Shown here: one piece after another, positions 9,789 through 17,887 of the stretch | How the letters are laid out: each line of letters opens with the position of its first letter | Numbering within the stretch: the stretch's first letter is position 1 | NCBI RefSeq assembly: GCF_029760935.1 | Contig: NZ_CP121684.1 | Coordinates: 2,728,001-2,792,000 of the forward strand | DNA: 64,000 nt | Origin: Lysinibacter sp. HNR | Lineage (GTDB): Bacteria > Actinomycetota > Actinomycetes > Actinomycetales > Microbacteriaceae | Direction: 5' to 3' | Position numbers and translations under genes: made by a program | Notes under the pieces: model-generated | Seen by the model: only the letters and a program-made list of their open reading frames with translations | What the model was told of the DNA's origin: nothing | Database searches by the model: none

Positions 9789-10697
9789 CTACTTCCCATA
9801 AAAGCCGTGGATAAGAGCGGCAGTTCCCTCCAGATGCTCGCACATGGCACGATAAGCCAGTTCCTGGTTTCCCGAGAGAATCGCAAGAGCAATCGCTTCG
9901 TGCTGCTCATTAGAGTGGCGGATGTTGGGGGCGATCAGGGGTAGCCCGTCAAGAAGATTATTGGCGAGTGTTCGCGCCCGAGCGAGGGGGGTGATGATGG
10001 AGGGCACAGCCGCAAGCTCAGCAATAAAGAGGTGAAAGCGGGAATCGAGACGCCGATAATCCTCCGGCCCTGCCCGCTGGGATTCGGTGAGGATGTGCCA
10101 GAGCTGTGCCCGTTCCGATGCGCTCAACGAACGGGTGGCCGCGATTCGAGCGGCACCCGTTTCGAGGATGAATCGGGTACCGAGAGCATCAGCAATGTCA
10201 TCGGTTGAGAGCGCTGGGGCGCTGTCGCTTGGTGCCCGCAATTCTGGGGGTAGCTGTTCCGCAACAAAGGTTCCCCCTCCGCGTCCGCGACGCGAAACTA
10301 GGTAGCCAGATTCGGAGAGGGTACCCAGGGCATCACGGAGGGTATCGCGGCTCACCCCCAGGCGGCGGGCAAAGTCTCTCTCCGGCGGGAGTTGTTCACC
10401 GGGCGAGACCACCCCGAGGTGAATCATTTGTAAAAGGCGCTGCAGGGTGTCTTCAAAAGCGTTGGGGCTTCGGGTGGGGCGGTCCCGCTGTTCTTTGCCA
10501 ATCAGCGATGTTCCCTGAACGGGGTGCTCCACACCCTGAGCAGCGAGAAGGGCACCGAGCAGCGGGTTTCCACCCTCGAGGCCTGGGACTGCCGGCACCC
10601 CGGAGGATCCCAGTGCGGACACCTCGGGCGCGGGTACCGTGAGCGGGGCGGTCGCGGCGTTGAGCCAGTCGTCTGTGCCCTCGTTTTTACCCGTCAT
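9789..10697 (-). CDS. FadR-type GntR transcriptional regulator (FCD domain)
   Basis: 302 residues. An unusually long, unconserved N-terminal stretch of about 90 residues comes before the GntR winged helix (QLPPERDFARRLGVSRDTLRDALGTLSESGYLVSRRGRGGGTFV). The helical FCD effector domain follows, with FILETGAARIAATRS and a HEAIALAILSGN metal/ligand helix. Such regulators usually respond to organic acids or amino-acid breakdown products. It lies directly downstream of, and in the same direction as, the decayed polyamine/GABA genes, and is probably their regulator (inference). Confidence 0.88.
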   Translation of the reverse strand: MTGKNEGTDDWLNAATAPLTVPAPEVSALGSSGVPAVPGLEGGNPLLGALLAAQGVEHPVQGTSLIGKEQRDRPTRSPNAFEDTLQRLLQMIHLGVVSPGEQLPPERDFARRLGVSRDTLRDALGTLSESGYLVSRRGRGGGTFVAEQLPPELRAPSDSAPALSTDDIADALGTRFILETGAARIAATRSLSASERAQLWHILTESQRAGPEDYRRLDSRFHLFIAELAAVPSIITPLARARTLANNLLDGLPLIAPNIRHSNEQHEAIALAILSGNQELAYRAMCEHLEGTAALIHGFYGK

Positions 10698-10768
10698 GCG
10701 CAGCCCTCATAAATATCCACACAGTTGATCGTACTCATATCCGGTAGTGCACACGGAACGCAAAACTC

Positions 10769-11557
10769 CTAGACCGGAGTGACGTAGGCCGCGCTGATAC
10801 CGCCATCAACCAGGAAGGTGCTGGCGTTCACAAAAGAGGCGTCGTCGCTCGCAAGAAAGGCAACCGCAGCCGCTATTTCTTCGGGCTCCGCAAAGCGTCC
10901 GCGCGGAACGTGCACGAGTCGGCGCTGAGCTCGTTCGGGGTCGGAGGCAAATAGTTCCTGAAGAAGCGGGGTATTAACCGGCCCCGGGCAGAGGGCGTTT
11001 ACCCGGATGCCCTGGCGGGCAAATTGCACACCCAGCTCGCGACTCAGGGCCAAAACTCCCCCCTTCGAGGCGGTGTAGGAGATCTGGCTAGTGGCCGAGC
11101 CCAGGACCGCAACAAACGAGGCCGTATTAATAATGGAGCCGCTACCCCGAACGCTCATGTGACGCAGAGCGGCCCGGCAGCAAAGATACACGCTCGTGAG
11201 ATTCACATCCTGCACACGCTGCCAGGCGGGAAGCTCGGTGGTTTCGATCGAGTCGTCGTCGGGCGGCGCAATTCCGGCGTTGTTAAACGCAATGTCTACC
11301 CTGCCGTACTGCGTCGCCACCGTGTCAAAAAGGTGATCCACCTGGTCCTGCTGCGTGACGTCCACGCGCATAAAAACGCCACCCACCTCCTGGGCAGCTT
11401 GCGTTCCAGCTGTAGCATCCATATCGGCGATCACAACGGTGGCACCCTCCGCCGCAAATCTTCGCGCGGTGGCCAGGCCAATGCCACCTCCACCACCGGT
11501 GATGATGGCGATCTTGTGAGCGAGGCGCTGAGTGAGGTCTAGGAGTGAAACAGTCAT
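10769..11557 (-). CDS. Short-chain dehydrogenase/reductase
   Basis: 262 residues of the classical SDR type. TGGGGGIG at residues 20-27 binds the nucleotide. NNAG lies near 92-95. The catalytic set is Ser147, Tyr161 and Lys165 (YTASKGG). The C-terminal NASTFLVDGG is typical. An aspartate at the end of beta-2 (VIADMD) favours NAD over NADP. It is intact and follows the broken aldehyde dehydrogenase in the same operon, so it was probably part of the same catabolic pathway, as a dehydrogenase for an alcohol or hydroxy acid (inference). Confidence 0.88.
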   Translation of the reverse strand: MTVSLLDLTQRLAHKIAIITGGGGGIGLATARRFAAEGATVVIADMDATAGTQAAQEVGGVFMRVDVTQQDQVDHLFDTVATQYGRVDIAFNNAGIAPPDDDSIETTELPAWQRVQDVNLTSVYLCCRAALRHMSVRGSGSIINTASFVAVLGSATSQISYTASKGGVLALSRELGVQFARQGIRVNALCPGPVNTPLLQELFASDPERAQRRLVHVPRGRFAEPEEIAAAVAFLASDDASFVNASTFLVDGGISAAYVTPV

Positions 11558-11569
11558 GAGAATTCCTTA

Positions 11570-12620
11570 TTATTGCGCTGACGTTGCGTGGGGTGTTGCT
11601 GAGGTCTGTGAGAAGAAAACGGTTTTTGTATCGGTGAAGCTGAGGGGTGCGTCCGGACCCAATTCCCGGCCCAGGCCAGACTCTTTGAAACCACCAAAGG
11701 GGGTGTTGTATCGCACCGAGGAGTGTGAGTTCACCGAGAGATTACCGCTCTCCACGCCGCGCGACACCCGTATTGCCCGGCCAAGATCGCGGGTCCAGAT
11801 CGAACCCGAAAGGCCGTAGGGGGTGTCGTTTGCCAGGGCCAAGGCCTCCGCCTCGGAGGCGAAGGTCTGCACGGTGACCACCGGCCCAAAGATTTCTTCG
11901 CGAACGGTTGGATGATCCGATCGGGTCGGCGCAAGAACGGTTGGCGGAACCCAAAACCCTTTCCCCTCGGGGTGCGTGCCCCGAAACGCCACGGGTGCCC
12001 CGACGGAATCGCTCAGGAACCCCCACACAGTATCCCGATGTGACGCGGTGACGAGGGGACCCATCTCGGTTTCCTCATCGAGAGGGTCGCCCACTCGAAC
12101 TCGCTGAACGGCGGGTTCCAGCAGTTCCATGAATCTCTCGTAGACGCTCTCCTCCACCAGAATGCGGCTGCGAGCGCAGCAATCCTGTCCGGCGTTTTCG
12201 AATACACCGTAGGGAGCCGTGGCGGCCGCAACCTCTAGATCGGAGTCCGCAAAAATAATGTTGGCGCTCTTACCACCGAGTTCCAGGGTGACTCGCTTCA
12301 CCTGCTGCGCGCATCCCGCCATGATCTTTTTTCCGACCGCGGTGGAGCCGGTAAAGACCACCTTGCGCACGAGCGGGTTGTGCACAAAGCGCTCACCCAC
12401 CACCGAACCCCGTCCGGGCAACACCTGGAAAACCTCCTCGGGCAGCCCCGACTCAATCGCGATCTCCGCGAGACGGATACTGGTCAGCGGGTGTGAGTGC
12501 GGCCCATCGCCGCTGTGCGCGGGTGGCCCGGGCGATTGCGTGGTCGGTTTCGGCGGCGGTGACGTGGGCAACCGTTGTGACCGTTTCTTCGGTGGCCGGG
12601 TTAGTAACGGTATAGCTCAC
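11570..12620 (-). pseudogene. Aldehyde dehydrogenase, broken by an internal deletion with frame change
   Basis: A GTG at 12620 with AGGAGG four bases upstream opens a clear aldehyde dehydrogenase N-terminus (YTVTNPATEETVTTV, then RAQRRWAALTPAD). That frame ends at a TGA near 12453. From about 12487, in another frame, the family resumes with LTSIRLAEIAIESGLPEEV and runs normally to the end: VFTGSTAVGK, the general base in TLELGGKSAN, the cysteine in NAGQDCCARS, EEIFGPVV and PFGGFKESG. Roughly 120 residues of the coenzyme domain, present in the family's ~480, are missing. Upstream, the GTG overlaps the PuuD stop by 4 bp. The likely former substrate is a gamma-aminobutyraldehyde or similar. Long tail activity is improbable. 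Confidence 0.88.
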
Positions 12621-13432
12621 GGTGCCTCCTGGCGGGTGTGGGGTACAGGCTGTCGGGTGATTTTTTGGCCGTCAGGACTGTGCCGACCGTGATACCGGGT
12701 GGCCGCGCCGATAAGGGCGGCAAATAATCTATCGTCATGGTCGGCGTCCTGTTCGGGGTGCCACTGAACACCGAGCACAAACGTTTTTGAGGGCATCTCC
12801 ACGGCCTGGATAATCCCGTCATCGCTCAGCGCGGTAACGGCCAGTTCCCCCGCTACCCGATCGATTGCCTGGTGATGATAGACCGGGACACCCGGACGCT
12901 GGGAACCGAGTATTGATTCGAGCAGGCTATTTTTATGGATGCTCACGGGAACGGTATTAAATTTCCCCTCGCCCTGCTGATAGCGGTTGCTTCCGGTGTG
13001 CTCGGGAAGGTGTTGTACGAGAGTGCCACCGAGAACGGTGTTGAGCATTTGGGCACCGCGACAGATACCAAGCACCGGTAGGTCATACTCAAGGGCCACA
13101 CTCAGAAGCGCAACCTCAAAGCTGTCCCGCTCCACCCGGGGAGCGTCTGTGCGAGGGTGGGCTTCCTGACCGTAGAGCGCCGGGTTAATATCGGCACCGC
13201 CCACAAAAACAATACCGTCGAGCAGGCCACAGAGCTGATCGGCGGTGTCTCGATCACACGGCTGCGGGGGCAGGAGTACGGCGCTGCCCCCGGCACGGTT
13301 GATGGCAGAAAAATAGGCTCGGGGGAGAAACGCGGCGGGCGTATCCCACACACCCATCTGAGCCCGTTCTAGGTAGGTGGTGAGCCCGATAACCGGTGCT
13401 TTTTGCGCATCCTGTTCTCTAGAGTCGTTCAA
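12617..13432 (-). CDS. puuD: Gamma-glutamyl-gamma-aminobutyrate hydrolase family protein (PuuD-like, peptidase C26)
   Basis: 271 residues of the class I glutamine amidotransferase fold. The nucleophile is Cys124 in GICRGAQMLNT, and the His225/Glu227 dyad lies in GVQWHPEQD. FVGGADINPALYG is typical of the PuuD group. It removes glutamate from gamma-glutamylated GABA or related products in putrescine breakdown. The start is a TTG that overlaps the stop of the synthetase gene by 4 bp, with GGGAGAGGA upstream; its own stop overlaps the aldehyde dehydrogenase start by 4 bp. The gene is intact although both neighbours in the pathway are broken. Confidence 0.9.
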   Translation of the reverse strand: MNDSREQDAQKAPVIGLTTYLERAQMGVWDTPAAFLPRAYFSAINRAGGSAVLLPPQPCDRDTADQLCGLLDGIVFVGGADINPALYGQEAHPRTDAPRVERDSFEVALLSVALEYDLPVLGICRGAQMLNTVLGGTLVQHLPEHTGSNRYQQGEGKFNTVPVSIHKNSLLESILGSQRPGVPVYHHQAIDRVAGELAVTALSDDGIIQAVEMPSKTFVLGVQWHPEQDADHDDRLFAALIGAATRYHGRHSPDGQKITRQPVPHTRQEAP

Positions 13433-14746
13433 ATCCGCGCATCCTCTCCCAATCGGTGATGGGCGTAGTGCTCCACCACCTCGTCACCGAGGAGGGTACG
13501 CACCCTTGCGGAGCCGCTAAACGTATCGCGGGCGTCGCGCAGCGTGAGGGGGATGCGTGGCGCGCTACTCTCGTAGGCGTTTCCTCGGGTCTCCGGCTCA
13601 AGCTCCACCTTGTTTTCGATGCCGTAGACCCCGGCGGCGATGATTGCCGCCACGGCCAGGTACTGGTTAACATCAGCGCCGGGCACTCGATGCTCCAGGC
13701 GCAGGCCGGTGCCTGCGCCAATAACCCGTATCCCGCAGGTGCGATTGTCGCGTCCCCAGGACACCGCGGTGGGGGCAAGCTGCCGCTCACATAACGCTTA
13801 TACGAGTTAATATTGGGGGCAAAAAACAGCGTAAAGTCGCGCATCAGCGCCAATTGTCCGGCGAGGAAGTGTCGCATGAGCAAGGTCATCCCATCGGGAC
13901 TGGCGTGATCCCCACCCACGGGGTTTCCCTCGGGGTCGCGGATGCTCAGGTGAACGTGGCAGGAACTGCCCTCTTTCTCGTTGTACTTGGCCATGAAGGT
14001 GATGGATTGGCCGTGCTTATCCGCTATTTCTTTTGCACCGGTTTTATAAACGGTGTGGTTGTCGCAGGTGACCAGCGCGGTGTCGTAGCGGAAAGTGATT
14101 TCCTGCTGCCCGGGATTGCACTCACCCTTCACTCCCTCACAGCGTAACCCCGCCCCGGTCATCCCTCTGCGGATGTCGCGCAGCAGCGGTTCCATCCGGG
14201 TGGAGGCGTGTATGGCGTAGTCGATGTTGTAGTCGCTTGCCGCCCGCAGCCCACGGTATCCTTTACCCCAGGCCTCACGGTAGCTATCCTCAAAAACGAT
14301 AAATTCCAGCTCGGTTGCGGACATCGCGGTGAGTCCGTGCTCCCACAATTTTTCAAGCTGTCGCTGCAGAATGCGTCGTGGAGACTCCTCGACGGGACTG
14401 CCGTCAAACCAGTGCGGGTCGGCAAGCACCAGGGCGGTTGACTCCTGCCACGGAACAACACGCAGGGTGTCCAGGTCGGGAATCATCATCATGTCGCTGT
14501 ATCCCTGATCCCACCGGAGACACGGTAGCCGTCGATTGTATTGAGCTCCACATCAACGGTTATGAGGTAGTTGCAGCACTCGGCTCCGTGATGAGACACC
14601 TCGTCAACAAAGTATCCGGCGTCGATGCGCTTGCCGAGCAGCCGACCGAGCATGTCGGTAAACCCTAGAATAACGGTGTCGATGCTGCCGTCTTGGGTGC
14701 GGGTTCGGAGCTCGTCTAGGGTGAGGTGTCCTGCGCTCTGTGTCAT
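13429..14746 (-). pseudogene. puuA: Glutamine synthetase-like gamma-glutamylpolyamine synthetase with two frameshifts
   Basis: Three reading frames join into one glutamine synthetase of about 439 residues. Frame one starts at an ATG at 14746 (AAAGGAG upstream) with ILGFTDMLGRLLGKRID and reaches GYRVSG. A base is missing at about 14513-14514, where the family expects GWDQGYSDMMMIPDL. Frame two runs through ATELEFIVFE, GECNPGQQEI, GSSCHVHLS and NINSYKRYVSG. A second base is missing at about 13776-13777. Frame three gives SWGRDNRTCGIRV, EHRVPGADVNQYLAVAA and the C-terminus. The family ligates glutamate to polyamines. Both lesions are next to short G or C runs, so sequencing error is possible, but the broken neighbours argue for real decay. 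Confidence 0.9.
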
Positions 14747-14933
14747 GGGATGCTCCTTTGCTCTCGACATCGAGAACGTGCTCGGGCGGTGGAAACGCGT
14801 TCGAAGCACTACCCCCGCCACACAATATGGACGACTATCAGACCATTAGAACATATTATTATTCCCTATCTCCAGGGCAAAATATCCTAAAGTCAGTGAA
14901 CATTTTCCGATAATGGAAGATCAGCAGTCCTTA

Positions 14934-14963
14934 GTTTGCCCTCCCGACGGTGGGAGGGCAAAC
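14934..14963. terminator. Strong hairpin in the gap upstream of the synthetase gene
   Basis: A perfect 12-bp stem (GTTTGCCCTCCC and its complement) with a 6-base loop. It lies in the 14747-15000 gap, between the decayed synthetase and the permease remnant, where no gene is seen. Without a T tract its role is unclear; it may be a relic terminator or an attenuator. Confidence 0.5.
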
Positions 14964-15000
14964 CCACGGCGAATAATAACAACACGCCCAATCCCCGGCC

Positions 15001-15336
15001 CCGGTCGACTCCGACGCGGAGGCCCTGGCCGAGCTCGGTTACAAGCGGAAACTCCACCGCGTAGTGTCTGAATTCTCCAACTTTGCGGTGTCGTTCTCGA
15101 TCATGTCAATTCTGGCCGGATGCATCATCTCCCCTGCGATTGCGCTCCGCTCCGGCGGCCCCTCCGCAATAACCCTCGGCTGGGTTATTGTCGGGGCGTT
15201 TGTACCGTGTGTTGCCCTCGCCACGCCCGAGGTCTATTGCCGCTACCCCGCCGCCGGAGGGCTCTATTTTTGGGCGGGACGCCTCGCCAGAAAGAACAAG
15301 CGACAGCCGGCCTTGTGGTTGTGCTTGCAAACGTGA
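15001..15336 (+). pseudogene. N-terminal remnant of an APC-family amino acid/GABA permease
   Basis: In one frame from about 15003 the sequence reads like the start of a GabP/amino acid permease: ALAELGYKRKLHRVVSEFSNFAVSFSIMSILAGC, then the second and third membrane segments up to AAGGLYFWAGRLARKN near 15297. The homology then ends and a stop follows at about 15334. No ATG lies upstream in frame (two TAA codons come just before), though a GTG at 15064 is possible. About 90 of the usual ~500 residues remain. It diverges from the broken synthetase gene and was probably the uptake protein of the same pathway. Confidence 0.75.
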
Positions 15337-15407
15337 TGCGACCGGTCAGCGGCCAGAAGAACTTCATGACGAGCGGGGCATAAGACGAGCACCTCACCGT
15401 GAAGGCC

Positions 15408-15443
15408 GAGGAGCTACTGAATGATGAGGAGCTACTGAATGAC
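15408..15443. repeat. 18-bp tandem repeat, two copies
   Basis: Two head-to-tail copies of GAGGAGCTACTGAATGAY lie in the otherwise gene-free stretch 15337-15640. In one frame they would encode the repeated peptide EELLND. No gene is recognised here; this may be the far end of the deleted permease locus. Confidence 0.6.
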
Positions 15444-15670
15444 GAGGGTGGCCCCCACGGGAACACCAGAGCGAAACGTAGCGAACTCAGTCTAGTCGAG
15501 CACACGCGCACACGCTGCCCTAGACGGCAGCGCCGAAACTCACTGCCGCAACCAACGCCCAGAACAGAACCCCTCTGAGCCTCCGCGTTAAACGAGGTGA
15601 CACCAACGACGGAACCGGGCCTTTCCGTTGCCACACCTCCAATAGATCTAGAAGAATAATTTCCTGATTT

Positions 15671-15770
15671 TAAGTAAACAATTACTTATATTTTATATAA
15701 TTAGATAGCTTGATATTAATCAAATCGCCGGAATAGACTTCTAACCATATTCAAAATAAAGTTTACTTTA
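15671..15770 (+). promoter_or_regulatory. AT-rich promoter region of the avrD unit with two dyads
   Basis: The 150 bases before avrD are far richer in A+T than the flanks. They hold TAAGTAA-ACAA-TTACTTA at 15671-15688 and TAAAG-TTTA-CTTTA at 15757-15770. The two share the core AAGTAAAC in opposite orientation. TATATAAT at about 15694 could be a -10 box. AGGAG precedes the ATG at 15789. Two related dyads suggest a dedicated repressor or activator, but none is encoded next to them. Confidence 0.5.
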
Positions 15771-15788
15771 CGATAGGAGTATCATTCA

Positions 15789-16829
15789 ATGACGATCCAC
15801 TCTTACAAAACTTTTGATGAGTGTCTAGGGGATAGGTCCACGCGATATTTTGGACACGGTTATAAGTCTGTTCAACAGTCAATCTCCAACCTCACGATCG
15901 ACCACGAGTCATCACGAGTTAGTGGCTATGCTCATGTGGACTATCAGGTCGGATGGTCGCAGAAGAGAACAGAAACTCCACTCAACCCACACCTCAGCAG
16001 CATTGATGGGGTTATTATCGCGGTAACACTCTGTGAAGCTTTCATGATTCATGCATTCGGAATGCATGATGAAGAACTCCAAAAAGCGTGGGTCAACAAG
16101 ATCAACGTCCGTGCGGGAACAAAACCGCTCACGACACTCCATCAATTCGCAGTCGAAGGACAACACGTTTCATCTGACAACATTACCGAGACGGAGACAG
16201 TCTCACTATTCGCCTGCGCAATAGGCACCTTTAAAATTACCCTTCAGATCCAACACAAAACCTTATCGAGCACCGTTCAAAACAAGGCTTTAGAAGCGTA
16301 CCCGCAATCAATGACTTCCTCACAACGGATATATGGTGATCTTTATAAGCAAACTGACTACGTGAGCCACCGGGTTCACCTCGACCCCGCTGCCAGAACC
16401 GCAGCAGCTCGGTTAAGCCTCATGGAACCAGATACCGCAGAGCGATCCGGGCTTGAGGCCTCTTACAGAACGTCTTCCCTCATCATTGGCGCCATAATCG
16501 TAGCGGCTCAGCTATCACAGGTTCTCCTCTACAAGATAGACGGACTCTCTCGGGAGGAAACGGATACTCTATGGATGAGAAAATTTGATATTACCGTCGC
16601 ACAACCGCAACAAGACGAAAATAAAAGCGCTGAAGTCCTTCTTCATGCCCGGCAAGCACAGGTATTAGACCTGCGGAACCTCGGAGTGTGGAGAATATCA
16701 GATGTTGCAATCGAGAACTTTTGCGGCGCCTCAGTGCGGGGATCTCTTGCCTATCGGTTGAAACCTCCACCCGCCGCCGGGCAACCTCTGACAGACACTG
16801 TGAACAACACCACAGGCGGTAGGCCATGA
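15789..16829 (+). CDS. AvrD-family protein
   Basis: 346 residues. It begins with the family's opening pattern (ECLGDRSTRYFGHGYKSVQQ) and has two similar halves. HLSSIDGVIIAVTLCEAFM at about 75-93 is followed by an EELQKAWVNKINV helix. The second half repeats this as YRTSSLIIGAIIVAAQLSQV at about 226-245 and ETDTLWMRKFDI. Such pairing recalls the doubled hot-dog fold of AfsA-type butenolide enzymes (inference). Pseudomonas AvrD directs synthesis of syringolides, acyl-pentulose signal molecules. No signal peptide is seen. Base composition is more AT-rich than the neighbours, which suggests transfer. The stop overlaps the next gene by 4 bp. Family call by eye, fairly sure; product unknown. Confidence 0.75.
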   Translation: MTIHSYKTFDECLGDRSTRYFGHGYKSVQQSISNLTIDHESSRVSGYAHVDYQVGWSQKRTETPLNPHLSSIDGVIIAVTLCEAFMIHAFGMHDEELQKAWVNKINVRAGTKPLTTLHQFAVEGQHVSSDNITETETVSLFACAIGTFKITLQIQHKTLSSTVQNKALEAYPQSMTSSQRIYGDLYKQTDYVSHRVHLDPAARTAAARLSLMEPDTAERSGLEASYRTSSLIIGAIIVAAQLSQVLLYKIDGLSREETDTLWMRKFDITVAQPQQDENKSAEVLLHARQAQVLDLRNLGVWRISDVAIENFCGASVRGSLAYRLKPPPAAGQPLTDTVNNTTGGRP

Positions 16830-17632
16830 GCTACACAGAAAATCTCAATAACGAGCCCTCTTTTCAAAAACCAAACCTGCATCTCGCAATTTCGGGAACA
16901 TACTCCACGGGAAAAAGCACAACAACAGAAACGCTCTCGCTCCTCAGTGGAATACCCAGAACCCACGCAATGACGGCCCGAGAAATACTCATGGATGTTG
17001 TCCCCGGAAAACAACTCCAAGAGCTCAACTCCACAGAACTGATTGCCTTAGGCCTCAGGCGTTTTGAAGAGCGAGTTCATAACGAGGCAAAAAACGACGC
17101 ATTCATCTCCGATGGCTCCGTTATTCACGAATGGGTTTATGGGCAAGCACGTCTCATGATTGGCATAAACCCTGGCGCACCCTGGCCCCTCCGAGCAATC
17201 CGAAAAACAGCCGGACTCTCTTCCGAACGATTCTACAAAAGATACATGGACTCTTACGGAAGCATCGTAAAATCTCGAGCGGCCCGAACCTATGACGCCT
17301 ACGTTCATCTGCCCGTTGAATTTCCGCTGCACAAAGATGGCCACCGTCCAGTATCAGAGTCTTTTCGACGGCTATCTGACCAGATTCTGACCGAAACGGT
17401 GCGGGAACTTAAAATACCACTTTATGTGGTGAGAGGAACGCTCGAGGAACGGGTAGAAAAAATTACCCGTCTCTTCAATCTCCCCACCGTCATGCCGGTC
17501 GAGCAGGCAGCAAAAATAGCGCGTGACAGAGTTGCCGAAACAATCCGTGTGATCGAGGAAGACAATCGGTTTCACGAAGCTCAACGGAAGAAATCAATCA
17601 TGAAGCGAATCCGATATGCGATGCGCTACTAA
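16826..17632 (+). CDS. P-loop NTPase/kinase-like protein paired with AvrD
   Basis: 268 residues. The Walker A is GTYSTGKSTT (Lys30), close to the NadR/AAA_28-type small-molecule kinase group. A likely Walker B or lid region is DAFISDGSVIHEWVYGQAR. The C-terminus is rich in basic residues (RKKSIMKRIRYAMRY). No membrane segment is seen. The ATG overlaps the avrD stop by 4 bp, so the two are translated together and probably act in one pathway. It may phosphorylate a precursor or product of the AvrD reaction; that is inference only. The downstream junction falls two bases after the stop codon, where a permease remnant begins. Confidence 0.75.
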   Translation: MSYTENLNNEPSFQKPNLHLAISGTYSTGKSTTTETLSLLSGIPRTHAMTAREILMDVVPGKQLQELNSTELIALGLRRFEERVHNEAKNDAFISDGSVIHEWVYGQARLMIGINPGAPWPLRAIRKTAGLSSERFYKRYMDSYGSIVKSRAARTYDAYVHLPVEFPLHKDGHRPVSESFRRLSDQILTETVRELKIPLYVVRGTLEERVEKITRLFNLPTVMPVEQAAKIARDRVAETIRVIEEDNRFHEAQRKKSIMKRIRYAMRY

Positions 17633-17633
17633 G

Positions 17634-17696
17634 CGGCTATCCAGTACAGCGGAAAAAGCGTAATGACCAGCCACAGGCCAAGCCCCAAAACCCCGA
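17634..17696 (-). pseudogene. 63-bp remnant of a MalG-type sugar permease gene
   Basis: On the minus strand this reads GVLGLGLWLVITLFPLYWIA, which corresponds to the first membrane segment of the intact permease at 24364-25200. DNA identity to 25104-25166 is high, with about four to five mismatches in 63 bases. Nothing else of a permease is present. It starts right after the stop of the P-loop gene. The rest of 17697-17887 holds no gene I can support. Confidence 0.8.
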
Positions 17697-17887
17697 CCAA
17701 CTCGATCTGGCTGTGAGTGATCCGCTCCATCACTCTCACCACCCCGCACTCTTTGAGAGGCACATCCGACTCAAACCCGCCCGATCCGAGCAAACAAAGG
17801 AGTCATGTATCACCCCGAAGGCAACGCGCAACCCAGGCAGGTCACCCAATCTGACAATAGATATCAGACGCGACCCAGAGGTTGTTG

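Noticed and set aside
12487..12571. A separate short aldehyde dehydrogenase starting at 12571
   Set aside because: The first 28 residues are unlike the family and come from reading the true N-terminal region in the wrong frame. The GTG at 12620 with a strong ribosome site is the real start of the broken gene.
1..15336. Xylose and polyamine genes as one catabolic island
   Set aside because: No flanking repeats or integrase, similar base use to the rest, and separate regulators; they look like neighbouring but independent units.
15337..15640. C-terminal end of the lost permease
   Set aside because: Short frames here (for instance AGLVVVLANVMRPVSG) do not match the expected end of an APC permease clearly enough.
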